From Candidatus Heimdallarchaeota archaeon (GTDB lineage Archaea; Asgardarchaeota; Heimdallarchaeia; JABLTI01): a stretch of 13,836 bases of DNA. Positions within the stretch are counted from its first letter, which is position 1. The number at the start of each line of letters is the position of its first letter. Location of the stretch: positions 1 to 13,836 of the forward strand of contig JAGXNT010000003.1 in assembly GCA_019894765.1 (NCBI GenBank), written 5' to 3'. Positions 6,412-13,755 of this stretch are shown here, piece by piece. Both the position numbers and the translations under genes were made by a program. The notes under the pieces are model-generated. The model was given only the letters and a program-made list of their open reading frames with translations, searched no databases and was not told the DNA's origin.

Positions 6412-7383
6412 TTATTCTTTTTTTAGTTTTACATGGAATGGTTGCAATGATTTTGGCATACTATCTTTCTTTGTTATTTTTGCAAATTCAGAAGCAATAA
6501 GACCTACTAATAATTGTCTATCCTCATCTAATGTTTTCATGTATAGAAATTTTCCTTTGGGTATGTTCTTCGTTACTTTCCGGAAGGTTCCTTCAGGATG
6601 ATATTTGTCTTTTGGTCCATGGCAAACAAATACTTCATTTCTGATTTTCTTTAAATCGTCTGTTAAATCGAAATTTACATTTTTCAGTGAGAACTTTCGC
6701 CATTTCCATGGAACAGCGCTTGCAACAATATCCATATTTCTTTCCTTTTGAGCTTCATTCTTCATGTTAGACATAACTATTCTAGCAATTATGAATTTAA
6801 GAAATCCAAGTAGAAAAGGAGGTATAAATGGCATGCATCCCTTAACAAAGATGCGATTTTGTGTCCATTTAGTAAATGGATCAAATAGAATCGATGTGGG
6901 AGGAGATAGATGATTTTGTATAATTCCCTGTAGAATTACTCCCCCACTAAGACAAGCTCCCATTAATACGTAATCTTGATTAGTGAAACCAAGAAAATCG
7001 ATTACTTCAGCTATATCTTTGGATAATTGATTTATTGTCAGATCTGTCTTTCTATATCTTCTAATATTCGCTGATTTTTTATCTCGAGTTTCAACATAAT
7101 AATACTCATTTTGTCCATGATGTGCAATATGAAAATCTCGCCATGTTAGGGGAGTCGTACCAAACCCCGGCAAGAAAATTATAGGACGTTTAGAAGTCTG
7201 TTTTTCAGGTTTATAATGAAAGACTTTAATTTCACCGTCTTTTACTGGGGCATAAAAAATTTCACTGATGCCTGTGTCATAGAAATTTGGCACTTCACTT
7301 CTATATGTTTCAATTAATTGATCTAATTTGGGATTATTTGTCCCAGTATTTTTATTGTTTTTATCAGCTTTCAATTTTATCAC
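6412..7383 (-). CDS. Alpha/beta-hydrolase-fold protein with cysteine at the nucleophile position
   Basis: The start is uncertain. GTG at 7383 is chosen because AAGGA precedes it, though by about 12 nt; a longer frame from TTG at 7416 would overlap degV by 25 bp. From GTG it has 323 residues. The fold shows strand plus oxyanion loop IIFLPGFG (about 68-75) and the nucleophile elbow VLMGACLSGG, where C144 takes the place of the usual serine, as in PHA synthases and dienelactone hydrolases. An acid candidate is D259 in HGPKDKYH. Near the C-terminus, where the catalytic histidine is expected, the sequence reads LDEDRQLLVG without histidine. It is downstream of, and probably cotranscribed with, the DegV protein, and could release or handle fatty acyl groups. 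With the triad incomplete it may also be a non-catalytic acyl binder. Confidence 0.7.
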   Translation of the reverse strand: MIKLKADKNNKNTGTNNPKLDQLIETYRSEVPNFYDTGISEIFYAPVKDGEIKVFHYKPEKQTSKRPIIFLPGFGTTPLTWRDFHIAHHGQNEYYYVETRDKKSANIRRYRKTDLTINQLSKDIAEVIDFLGFTNQDYVLMGACLSGGVILQGIIQNHLSPPTSILFDPFTKWTQNRIFVKGCMPFIPPFLLGFLKFIIARIVMSNMKNEAQKERNMDIVASAVPWKWRKFSLKNVNFDLTDDLKKIRNEVFVCHGPKDKYHPEGTFRKVTKNIPKGKFLYMKTLDEDRQLLVGLIASEFAKITKKDSMPKSLQPFHVKLKKE

Positions 7384-7391
7384 TTTGAAAA

Positions 7392-8282
7392 TTATTCCTT
7401 CATTTTCTTGATCCAACGTTTTTTGTAATCCCCTATATACATAAAGCCAAGTGATTTTTCACCTACATGAGTACCTACTACTGGACCCGCTTCTTGAATT
7501 CTTATCTCTTTATTTTGATCATTGTGTGCTTCCATTATTTCGTAAAATTCTTGAGCAACTTCTGGATTTCTTACATGCCAAATAAAAATATTATCAGTTA
7601 TTGCATTTTTTACTACAAGAGGAGCAATGAATTTCATTCGTTTGATTACATCCTTATTTCCACGGAGTGTTCCGCCGGGGACTATTAAACCATCTTTGAA
7701 ATTTACAAGTGGTTTGATTTGAAAAGACGAAACCATAAATTTCTTTGCCCAACCAACGCGTCCGCTTCTATATACACTGTCAACACTATCTAAAACAACA
7801 ACTAACCTTGCTTGTGGTTTAAGTTCTTCTAATCTTTGAAGGATTTCATCCTTTGAATAATCCTTCTGAATCATTTTTGCTGCTGCCATCACAAGTGCAC
7901 CTAGCGTAGATGTAGCAACTCTTGAATCTACTAGAGAAATATCTGCGTTCTCAAATTTTCTCCTTACATTGACAGCAGCCTGATATAATCCTGAGAAACT
8001 ATCCGAAAGAAAAATTCCGATAACTGAATCAGCTTTATCTAATGCCTCGTTGAAAACCTTCTCTATCTCAGCAGGTGATGGTATGGCAGAAGTCGGATAT
8101 TCTTCACATGTCCTAACTTTTTCATAAAACTCATCTTTTGTTAGTGTTCCCCAATCACCATATGTACTAATAATTTCTTCACCAAAAATTACTCGAAAAG
8201 GTACAATATGAATATTATATTTCTCTACTAAATCTCTTGGAATGTCACAACTACCATCTGTAACTAATGCAATTTTTGCCAT
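7392..8282 (-). CDS. DegV family (FakB-like) fatty-acid-binding protein
   Basis: This is a full-length 296-residue DegV protein. Family motifs run in order: VTDGSCDIP (7-15), TSAIPSP (64-70), LSDSFSGLYQ (92-101), VDSR (118-121), YRSGRVGW (171-178) and GPVVGTHVG (266-274). In bacterial FakB the TSxPS segment, a second serine loop, an arginine and the histidine of the GTH motif bind the fatty acid carboxylate; the equivalents here are T64/S65, the 93-97 serines, R172 or R175, and H272. FakB presents the fatty acid to the kinase FakA to make acyl-phosphate, the donor for PlsY, which lies about 1 kb away. ATG at 8282 has GGAGA 9 nt upstream. The promoter carries a perfect palindrome, so expression is probably repressor-controlled. 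A soluble cytosolic protein is expected. No FakA (DAK2-type) gene is in the window. Confidence 0.9.
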   Translation of the reverse strand: MAKIALVTDGSCDIPRDLVEKYNIHIVPFRVIFGEEIISTYGDWGTLTKDEFYEKVRTCEEYPTSAIPSPAEIEKVFNEALDKADSVIGIFLSDSFSGLYQAAVNVRRKFENADISLVDSRVATSTLGALVMAAAKMIQKDYSKDEILQRLEELKPQARLVVVLDSVDSVYRSGRVGWAKKFMVSSFQIKPLVNFKDGLIVPGGTLRGNKDVIKRMKFIAPLVVKNAITDNIFIWHVRNPEVAQEFYEIMEAHNDQNKEIRIQEAGPVVGTHVGEKSLGFMYIGDYKKRWIKKMKE

Positions 8283-8310
8283 TTGAATTGGTCTCCATAG
8301 TTGGAAATAT

Positions 8311-8331
8311 ATAGAAATATTATATTTCTAT
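8311..8331. promoter_or_regulatory. Perfect 21-bp palindrome over the degV promoter, putative operator
   Basis: ATAGAAATAT (8311-8320) and ATATTTCTAT (8322-8331) are exact reverse complements around a single T. The minus-strand TATA-like sequence AATATAATAT lies inside it. A start about 25 bp downstream, near 8297, would leave a 15-nt leader holding the SD GGAGA. Such a site would let a dimeric regulator compete with TBP. Confidence 0.55.
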
Positions 8332-8451
8332 TTAACTTAATAATTCTTGAAGTTTTTTCTTTTTTCAACAGATTTTACTAGTATATTTCGTGTAATTCAT
8401 TTTTCTAAAATAAATGTTTAATCTAACCTTCCAAACCTCTTCTTTTTTTTG

Positions 8452-8459
8452 TTATAAAA
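8452..8459 (+). promoter_or_regulatory. TATA box of the GPH transporter gene
   Basis: TTATAAAA lies 44-51 bp upstream of ATG 8503 and predicts a start near 8481. The 220-bp divergent region with degV contains only this box and the degV palindrome. Confidence 0.5.
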
Positions 8460-8502
8460 AACACATAAACTTTTTATTACAGCAAAACAAACACACTCTA
8501 TT

Positions 8503-9975
8503 ATGGCGAAACTGGAAGTCCCTTTTGGAAAGAATCTTGCTTTTGGCGTAGGAGAAATTGCTGATCAACTCGCTTATCAAGGTTTTACTTTTACGATTTT
8601 CACTTTTTATTTTTCAGTTATGAAGCTTGATGCAAAATACATCACCATTGTTTTCATTCTTTGGTCTATTTACAATGCGTTCAATGATCCTATTCTCGGT
8701 TCACTCTCTGATAGAACGAGAACCAAAAAAATTTTTGGTGGGAGAAGACGTCCTTGGATGATTGTTGCAGCAGTTCCTTTAGCAGTAGTTATGTTCCTGC
8801 TTTTCACCCCCCCCGGAGGACAAGTGGCTGGTGGGTATGCTATTGGAACAATAATCTATATGCTCTTTATTATGTGTCTTTTTGATACTGTCTATACTGC
8901 GTTTTCTATTAATCGTACTTCTCTTTATCCCGAATTATTCCGCACCGATAAGGCTCGAGAAGAAGTTGGAGCTCTTCGCAGAATATTGATGGTCATTGCA
9001 TTGTTATTGGCATTCATTATGCCGACATTACTTATTTCCGATATGACTTTAGAACAACCAACATCTTTGTTTGCTGATATTAAATGGCAATATCAGCTTA
9101 CAGGTATCATCTTTGGTGTGATCATTTTAGTTACAATTTTGATCAATGTTTTGTGGGGTGCAAAGGAAGCACCATTTGAGGAATTAGAAAAGAAGAAACC
9201 ATTGAAACTTTGGGAATCTTTGAAGGTTAGTTTTAAAAACAAGAAATTCGTTATTTTCGCTTTGTGTTCAACTATGAACTGGTATGTTTTCGGTTTAATT
9301 CCTACCATTATGCCTATTTATGTAAAAAGCGTTGTTGACACAACTAACGACTGGTTATATGTAGCTCTCGACTCATTAGGTGAATTGCGTATTAGTGTAC
9401 CCTTAGTGTTAGCGTTTGTTATGTCCATTTTTGGAGTTCTTTTCTGGTCATTTATTGATAGAAAAATAGGCAGTAAATTGGGTTTCATACTCTCAATGTC
9501 TTTGTGGGCAGCAGTTCTTATCCCCTTGATATTCGTCAAATCATACCTTGGAATCCTCATTATCATGGCTCTGAATGGGATTGGCCTCGGTGGATCACCC
9601 TACTTCATTGATAGGCATATTTCAAATATTGCTGATGATGATGAACTAAGAACGGGTCAAAGAAGAGAAGGGTCGTATTATGGCGTTCATGCATTGTTTG
9701 TTCGATTATCTACTATTCTATCAATCGGTTCCATCGCAATAGTTCTTACTACGAATGGTTGGGCTGTGTATGATCCTACTGTCGTTACGGATCAGATAAA
9801 ATTTGGTCTTCAATCTCTGATGTCCCTCTTCCCTGCAGGAGCACTAATCATAGGCATTGTCATTCTCATATTTTATCCACTGGGAAAGAAACAAGTAGAG
9901 AAATTGCAAGCTGGGTTGAAAGACAAAACGAATGATACGTCTGAATTTGTAGCAGAAGTTTCTGAAGAGAAATAA
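8503..9975 (+). CDS. MFS transporter of the GPH (glycoside-pentoside-hexuronide:cation symporter) family
   Basis: The 490-residue integral membrane protein has about twelve hydrophobic helices and a charged C-terminal tail, the normal GPH size. Diagnostic is the helix 2-3 loop NDPILGSLSDRTRTKKIFGGRRRPWM (positions 65-90), which contains the family's NDP-x-G-x-x-x-D and GRRRP motifs. The N-terminus has the MelB-like pattern FGVGEIADQLAYQGF. Family members import sugars or glycosides with sodium or protons; the eukaryotic member MFSD2A carries lysophosphatidylcholine, so a lipid substrate cannot be excluded next to degV and plsY. It is divergent from degV, and the 3' end converges with the E2-like gene 10 bp away. 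Substrate is not predictable from sequence. Confidence 0.85.
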   Translation: MAKLEVPFGKNLAFGVGEIADQLAYQGFTFTIFTFYFSVMKLDAKYITIVFILWSIYNAFNDPILGSLSDRTRTKKIFGGRRRPWMIVAAVPLAVVMFLLFTPPGGQVAGGYAIGTIIYMLFIMCLFDTVYTAFSINRTSLYPELFRTDKAREEVGALRRILMVIALLLAFIMPTLLISDMTLEQPTSLFADIKWQYQLTGIIFGVIILVTILINVLWGAKEAPFEELEKKKPLKLWESLKVSFKNKKFVIFALCSTMNWYVFGLIPTIMPIYVKSVVDTTNDWLYVALDSLGELRISVPLVLAFVMSIFGVLFWSFIDRKIGSKLGFILSMSLWAAVLIPLIFVKSYLGILIIMALNGIGLGGSPYFIDRHISNIADDDELRTGQRREGSYYGVHALFVRLSTILSIGSIAIVLTTNGWAVYDPTVVTDQIKFGLQSLMSLFPAGALIIGIVILIFYPLGKKQVEKLQAGLKDKTNDTSEFVAEVSEEK

Positions 9976-9980
9976 CAAGA

Positions 9981-10002
9981 AAAGCTAAGTTTCTTTAGCT
10001 TT
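9981..10002. terminator. Hairpin terminator between convergent genes
   Basis: AAAGCTAA (9981-9988), a 6-nt loop and TTAGCTTT (9995-10002) form a perfect 8-bp stem, followed on the plus strand by CTTTTTCACCTTTTTT. It lies 5 bp after the transporter stop and overlaps the last codons of the minus-strand gene. It would serve the plus-strand transcript best. Confidence 0.5.
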
Positions 10003-10881
10003 CTTTTTCACCTTTTTTACTGGTTTTACTTCATCAAGTCCATAACCCATGCGTAATCGTTCTCTGATGATTGCTAGAAATCTGGCAGTTGGTGCCCCAT
10101 CGACAGTTGTATGATCGATATTGAAAGTTATCCAGAGGTAATCTCGAGGTATTATTTTACTAATATCTACTTCTCCATTCTCTTTTTTCAAGTACCCGGG
10201 TCGTTTCTCAATTCCCCCAACATTAATTGAGAGATTCTCGACAGCAATTGGTATAGAAGTTCCTCCTCCTCCTGCATACATACCAACAGATGTGAGCCCA
10301 ACTGTTCCGGTAAACTGCCTTCTAAGGAATGGATTTTTAAAAATACGGTCAAAGAGAAACCTTCTGAGAAATCTTGGCATATTTAGCAAGGCATTCGCCT
10401 TATCAGCACCTTTCTTTTTCTCGGCAGAAATCATGTCATCACTTGTTAGTGCTTTAGTGTCCCAGAGAACATCTGTTATTTCTTGTATTGTTTTTTCATT
10501 CGCTTTGCGAATCATTACCATGGTGGGCATTTTCTTACCCTTAACTTCACGTTCAACGATGAAAGTAACATCCACATCCTCAAAAACAACCATTTTTCTT
10601 CGGCGCCATTTTATTGCTTGCATGTACGGATGCTCAGCTGTTGTTCTTGCAAAAACATATGTTATGAAAGCAGAAAATGAAAGGTTGATGCCTTTTTCTT
10701 TTAATTCTTTAATTTTCATCAATGGATAAGTAACATCTATTTCACCGATAGCATAAACCTTCATCGTTTTTTTTCCGACACGGATAAAATCAACTACTAT
10801 ATCTCGACTACGAGTGAATGGTATAGTATAGTAAGTCCCAAATTTCGATTCTTTTATTTCTCTCTTTCTTTTTTCGCTCAT
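9985..10881 (-). CDS. Stand-alone E2-type (2-oxoacid dehydrogenase / CAT-fold) acyltransferase without lipoyl domain
   Basis: The start is set at ATG 10881, giving 298 residues, because a TATA-like sequence at 10909-10920 sits about 30 bp upstream. A longer frame from 10932 would place that box inside the coding region. The catalytic motif of the CAT/E2 fold is intact at DHTTVDGAPTARFL (H257, D261). The preceding strand ENLSINVGGIEKRP also matches the E2 core. There is no lipoyl or subunit-binding domain at the N-terminus. The C-terminus is a lysine-rich tail. The protein should form the trimeric core typical of CAT-fold enzymes and move an acyl group from CoA to an unknown acceptor. No E1 or E3 gene lies nearby, so it is unlikely to belong to a classical dehydrogenase complex. 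It is the last gene of the minus-strand cluster from 12050. Confidence 0.8.
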   Translation of the reverse strand: MSEKRKREIKESKFGTYYTIPFTRSRDIVVDFIRVGKKTMKVYAIGEIDVTYPLMKIKELKEKGINLSFSAFITYVFARTTAEHPYMQAIKWRRRKMVVFEDVDVTFIVEREVKGKKMPTMVMIRKANEKTIQEITDVLWDTKALTSDDMISAEKKKGADKANALLNMPRFLRRFLFDRIFKNPFLRRQFTGTVGLTSVGMYAGGGGTSIPIAVENLSINVGGIEKRPGYLKKENGEVDISKIIPRDYLWITFNIDHTTVDGAPTARFLAIIRERLRMGYGLDEVKPVKKVKKKAKET

Positions 10882-10908
10882 AATATTTGGATTTACTAAA
10901 ACGGTAAC

Positions 10909-10920
10909 ATAAATATTATG
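10909..10920 (-). promoter_or_regulatory. TATA-like box of the E2-type acyltransferase gene
   Basis: CATAATATTTAT, read on the minus strand, is centred about 32 bp from ATG 10881. It supports the shorter start and a separate promoter between the membrane protein and this gene. Confidence 0.35.
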
Positions 10921-10941
10921 GAAAACTTGCATGTTTTTCCG

Positions 10942-11592
10942 TTATATATCATCGAGGTCCAGCACTAAAAGTGCTAAACAATCAACTATCAAAACCAATT
11001 TCTGAAATATAATTGACAATAATATTAATGTCGGATTTTTGGTTATTTCAGATGGGATGAAAAATATAATCAACAAAAAAATAACTACAAAAACCACTAC
11101 AACTATAGTTGTATCCAGGTAATAATCAAATTTTTTCTCCTCAGGTATTTCTTGACGTTTTCTTACAAATCTGAGTAATTGATCGGTGAAATTCAGTATG
11201 CCAAATGCTGCGACGAAAAGTGCTGCCCCTATTGTATGAAGAACTAATAAATTACCTTTATCCTGGGGGATAGCTACTAAGCTAGCACCAAATGCAATTA
11301 TTAGATTTAATGATCCTTTGAGATATTTGTATCGAAAATCACTAGCAACATATAATATCGAAATAATAATTGAAATCAAAGCGCATAAACCAAATCCCAC
11401 ACTAAAAATAACTGATGAAATTTGATTATCAAACAAATTGTCAACGCTCAATTGTGCTCCTAGTTCACTTAGGTAATCTTGGAAAAATCTGTATGGCTCT
11501 GGTAGAAAATAGATCGCTAGACCCACAGTTAGAACTAAAATTGGGCAAAATAGTAAATAGAGATATCTAATTGTTCTTCGCAATCTCTTCAA
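10942..11592 (-). CDS. Six-helix membrane protein, DUF998-like
   Basis: The 216-residue protein has six hydrophobic segments (about 10-30, 58-85, 93-112, 117-142, 163-183 and 188-212). The motif YLSELGA after helix 1 and the aspartate-containing loop IPQDKGN followed by LHTIGAALF after helix 3 match the DUF998-type family of six-helix proteins. Function in that family is not established. It starts with TTG at 11592, supported by a strong AGGAGGAG five bases upstream. That SD overlaps the stop codon of the preceding GNAT reading frame, so the two are translationally coupled. The downstream E2-type gene is close but has its own TATA-like box. Confidence 0.7.
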   Translation of the reverse strand: MKRLRRTIRYLYLLFCPILVLTVGLAIYFLPEPYRFFQDYLSELGAQLSVDNLFDNQISSVIFSVGFGLCALISIIISILYVASDFRYKYLKGSLNLIIAFGASLVAIPQDKGNLLVLHTIGAALFVAAFGILNFTDQLLRFVRKRQEIPEEKKFDYYLDTTIVVVVFVVIFLLIIFFIPSEITKNPTLILLSIIFQKLVLIVDCLALLVLDLDDI

Positions 11593-11603
11593 AATAACTC
11601 CTC

Positions 11604-12050
11604 CTAAAGATTAAGTTCAAATTCAATTTCATTCGGTTCTCCATCTTCTCGATAATGCGTAACTTTTCCGTTTTCTTTAAATCCAAAACTCACAATTAGA
11701 TTTCTCATAACGTTATTTTCCACAATAATACTTGTTCTTGCTGTTTTCAATCGTCCCTCTTTTCGTAAAATATCTAGAGCAAGTTCCATTGCTTTTCTTC
11801 CGTAACCTCTACCTTGATAACGACTATCTATCATTAATCGCCAAATATCGTAATCTTCAAGATCATAGGCAATTAATCCAACTGCTTTATCTTCCAAATA
11901 TACTCACTTAGCAATTTTCTCTTTTTTGAATTGCATTTGAGCGATGGTATAAAGATTTGAAGCTACGAATCTCTCTTGCTCTTGGCTAACGTACAAAGAA
12001 ATCATCTCTTCAAAATTCTCTTGAGTAATGTCTTTCAGAGTAACTGACAT
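11604..12050 (-). pseudogene. GNAT acetyltransferase interrupted by one in-frame TGA
   Basis: From ATG 12050 the frame reads 48 residues beginning MSVTLKDITQENFEEMISLY and including the typical ASNLYTIAQMQF. It meets TGA at 11904-11906, then continues in the same frame with VYLEDKAVGLIAYD and a complete acetyl-CoA-binding half (LMIDSRYQGRGYGRKAME) to the TAG at 11604. With the TGA read through, the product is 148 residues, the normal length and motif order for small GNATs of the spermidine-acetyltransferase-like type. The N-terminal part has a good SD (GAGGGAA) and a TATA box at 12096-12103. The C-terminal part alone could start only at TTG 11897, which lacks the first strand and helices of the fold. 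It could be a nonsense mutation, a sequencing error, readthrough or recoding. Both halves look well conserved, so decay, if real, is recent. Confidence 0.7.
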
Positions 12051-12095
12051 GGATACTTCCCTCACATAATGTATGGAAGTTTAATTAAAAAATGT

Positions 12096-12103
12096 TATTT
12101 ATA
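12096..12103 (-). promoter_or_regulatory. TATA box of the interrupted GNAT gene cluster
   Basis: TATAAATA on the minus strand predicts a start near 12073 and a 23-nt leader with the SD GAGGGAA before ATG 12050. Confidence 0.5.
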
Positions 12104-12195
12104 ATTAAAAATAATATACAAAGTAAAGACATAAGAATAAAATCATTGAAGACCCTTAGATAATTACCAAAAACTAAGAAGAGATAAAGAGAGAA

Positions 12196-12597
12196 ATGAC
12201 TTCTGATAAAAATAAAACTGAGGAAGACTGGAAGAAAAAACTATCGAAATTAGAATATCATGTATTAAGAGAAAAAGGAACTGAAAGACCTTTTACAGGG
12301 GAATTTTGGGATCACAAAGAAAAAGGAATATACAAGTGTGCTGGATGTGGTACAGAACTCTTCTCCTCAGAAACGAAATTTGTTTCAGGATGTGGTTGGC
12401 CCAGCTACTTTGATGTACTAGACAAGGATAAGATAGAAGAGAAAGCAGATCGTTCTCATGGTATGAAGCGGATTGAAGTTTTATGTAAAAATTGCGGGGG
12501 ACATCTAGGGCATATCTTTGATGATGGTCCAAAGGATAAAACTGGATTAAGATATTGTATTAATTCTGTAGCTTTAGATTTTGAAAAAACGGATTAA
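12196..12597 (+). CDS. msrB: Peptide-methionine (R)-S-oxide reductase MsrB
   Basis: The 133-residue single-domain MsrB is full length. Zinc ligands are the two CxxC pairs C48/C51 (CAGC) and C97/C100 (CKNC). The catalytic cysteine is C121 in RYCINSVAL, and a candidate resolving cysteine is C66 in SGCGWPSYF. Other signatures are [10 protein letters not shown] (29-38) and [11 protein letters not shown] (102-112). It reduces methionine-R-sulfoxide in damaged proteins using thioredoxin-like donors, in the cytosol. ATG 12196 follows GAGAGAA. A TATA-like ATAATATA at 12111-12118 would give a leader of about 50 nt, so the promoter is less certain than its neighbours. It is divergent from the interrupted GNAT and convergent with the wHTH gene at 12647. 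No MsrA is present in the window or fused to it. Confidence 0.95.
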   Translation: MTSDKNKTEEDWKKKLSKLEYHVLREKGTERPFTGEFWDHKEKGIYKCAGCGTELFSSETKFVSGCGWPSYFDVLDKDKIEEKADRSHGMKRIEVLCKNCGGHLGHIFDDGPKDKTGLRYCINSVALDFEKTD

Positions 12598-12646
12598 TTG
12601 TGAGTCCTCAAAACAAGGGTGAAAACATCAATACTTAGCTGTAATA

Positions 12647-13294
12647 TCAACTTGCTGCATTGCTGATTGGAAAATAATATCTTCTCCAACCTTTTCTTTG
12701 AATAGCAATGAAGTCTTCTTGTTCGAGAATTACTAAATGATAGGTAATTGTGCTTTGACTTTTTTGCACTTTCTTCTTTATTTTCATTTGAGTTATTCCT
12801 GGTTCGTCACGTATTATATTTAATATTAGATTTCTCGTTTCAGATTTCAAAACAATTGTATGAGTTATTTCGCTAAGCTCTTCCGAAAAACTCCCATCGT
12901 TTAGATAAAACAAAAGAAATTGCTTAGTTTTAATTCTTTTAATCATATCAAATCTTTCTAACCATATAAGATGCCACTGAGTTTGTCCTCTACTCAATTC
13001 AAGGCTTCGTACAATTTCACTGAAGTGTATTCCTGGTTTTTCTTGTATTAGATGATAAATTCTAGCACGATTAAAATTTCCTAAAACATTGTCATATGTA
13101 ACAGATGAATTCAGAGATCCAACAAAGCTTGCAAGTACTAACAGTACTGCTCCAGCTAATACTACATAGAGTATTTTCTTATTTATTGGAGTAAAAATTA
13201 AGTATTTGTAAATTAGCCAACTAGCGCAAATTGATATGGTTGTTGTAATTAGAAAAAAAAATACCCAAATTACTAGTTTCCTCTTTTTGTGCAT
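12647..13294 (-). CDS. Membrane-anchored transcriptional regulator with two winged-helix domains
   Basis: The start is ATG 13294, with GGTGAG 6 nt upstream; a TTG at 13315 would overlap the previous gene. It has 215 residues. Two hydrophobic helices (about 7-30 and 40-61) with a short outside loop anchor the protein. A first wHTH follows (about 70-128; RARIYHLIQEKPGIHFSEIV). A second wHTH follows that (about 145-205; RNLILNIIRDEPGITQMKIK, with recognition helix SQSTITYHLVILEQE and wing RKGWRRYYFP). This tandem-wHTH, two-helix arrangement is common in archaeal regulators and suggests sensing at the membrane coupled to DNA binding. It lies 13 nt after the stop of a four-helix membrane protein, so the two are very probably one operon. 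Targets are unknown. Confidence 0.85.
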   Translation of the reverse strand: MHKKRKLVIWVFFFLITTTISICASWLIYKYLIFTPINKKILYVVLAGAVLLVLASFVGSLNSSVTYDNVLGNFNRARIYHLIQEKPGIHFSEIVRSLELSRGQTQWHLIWLERFDMIKRIKTKQFLLFYLNDGSFSEELSEITHTIVLKSETRNLILNIIRDEPGITQMKIKKKVQKSQSTITYHLVILEQEDFIAIQRKGWRRYYFPISNAAS

Positions 13295-13307
13295 AGGAAT
13301 CTCACCC

Positions 13308-13727
13308 TCAAACAACTACAGTAATCATTTTCCTGTTTTTCTTAATCTTGAGGAAGTAAATAACTATTTCAATTACTCTGTCTACGAGAGTTACTGAAGC
13401 TACTCCTAATCCCATCTTTGCACTTAGAAATAAACCACAATTTGAGCCAACTGTTATTCCAATGTATGCTAGTAGGAAGAACTGCATGAGAATCGTTATG
13501 AAGTCTAATGATAATCTAACAATTTTTGTTTTGGGGAAGAATGCAATCACAAAATAGATTAGTAGAATACCTGCTGTAATCCCTTCTATTAATCTCGAAG
13601 CATTTCTGATTCCTACATCATCGATACAAAAGGTTGTCACAGGAATAAGTATAGCAATTACTAGATTTAGACTTACAATAACAAGACTGTGCAAATTCCT
13701 TGAAATTTTTAATAATAGTTTTGACAT
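13308..13727 (-). CDS. Small four-helix membrane protein of unknown function
   Basis: ATG 13727 is chosen over TTG 13736 and gives 139 residues. Four hydrophobic segments are visible (about 15-35, 45-65, 74-94 and 100-125), with a basic C-terminal end (KIKKNRKM). I recognise no family. A TATA-like TTTAAATA at 13756-13763 lies about 32 bp upstream. It is the first gene of the pair with the membrane-anchored wHTH regulator, and the small spacing suggests that the two proteins act together at the membrane, for example as sensor partner and DNA-binding output. That role is inference from gene order only. Confidence 0.6.
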   Translation of the reverse strand: MSKLLLKISRNLHSLVIVSLNLVIAILIPVTTFCIDDVGIRNASRLIEGITAGILLIYFVIAFFPKTKIVRLSLDFITILMQFFLLAYIGITVGSNCGLFLSAKMGLGVASVTLVDRVIEIVIYFLKIKKNRKMITVVV

Positions 13728-13755
13728 CTTGATCAATTAAAGCTTCACGAATTTT

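Noticed and set aside
9093..10729. Frames of 65-145 codons antisense to the transporter and E2-type genes
   Set aside because: They oppose proteins with intact family motifs; the 145-codon frame is a by-product of the acyltransferase codon pattern.
11904..11906. Selenocysteine codon as the firm explanation for the TGA in the GNAT
   Set aside because: The position is not a known catalytic cysteine site of GNATs and I see no SECIS-like hairpin near it; a nonsense change or error is simpler.
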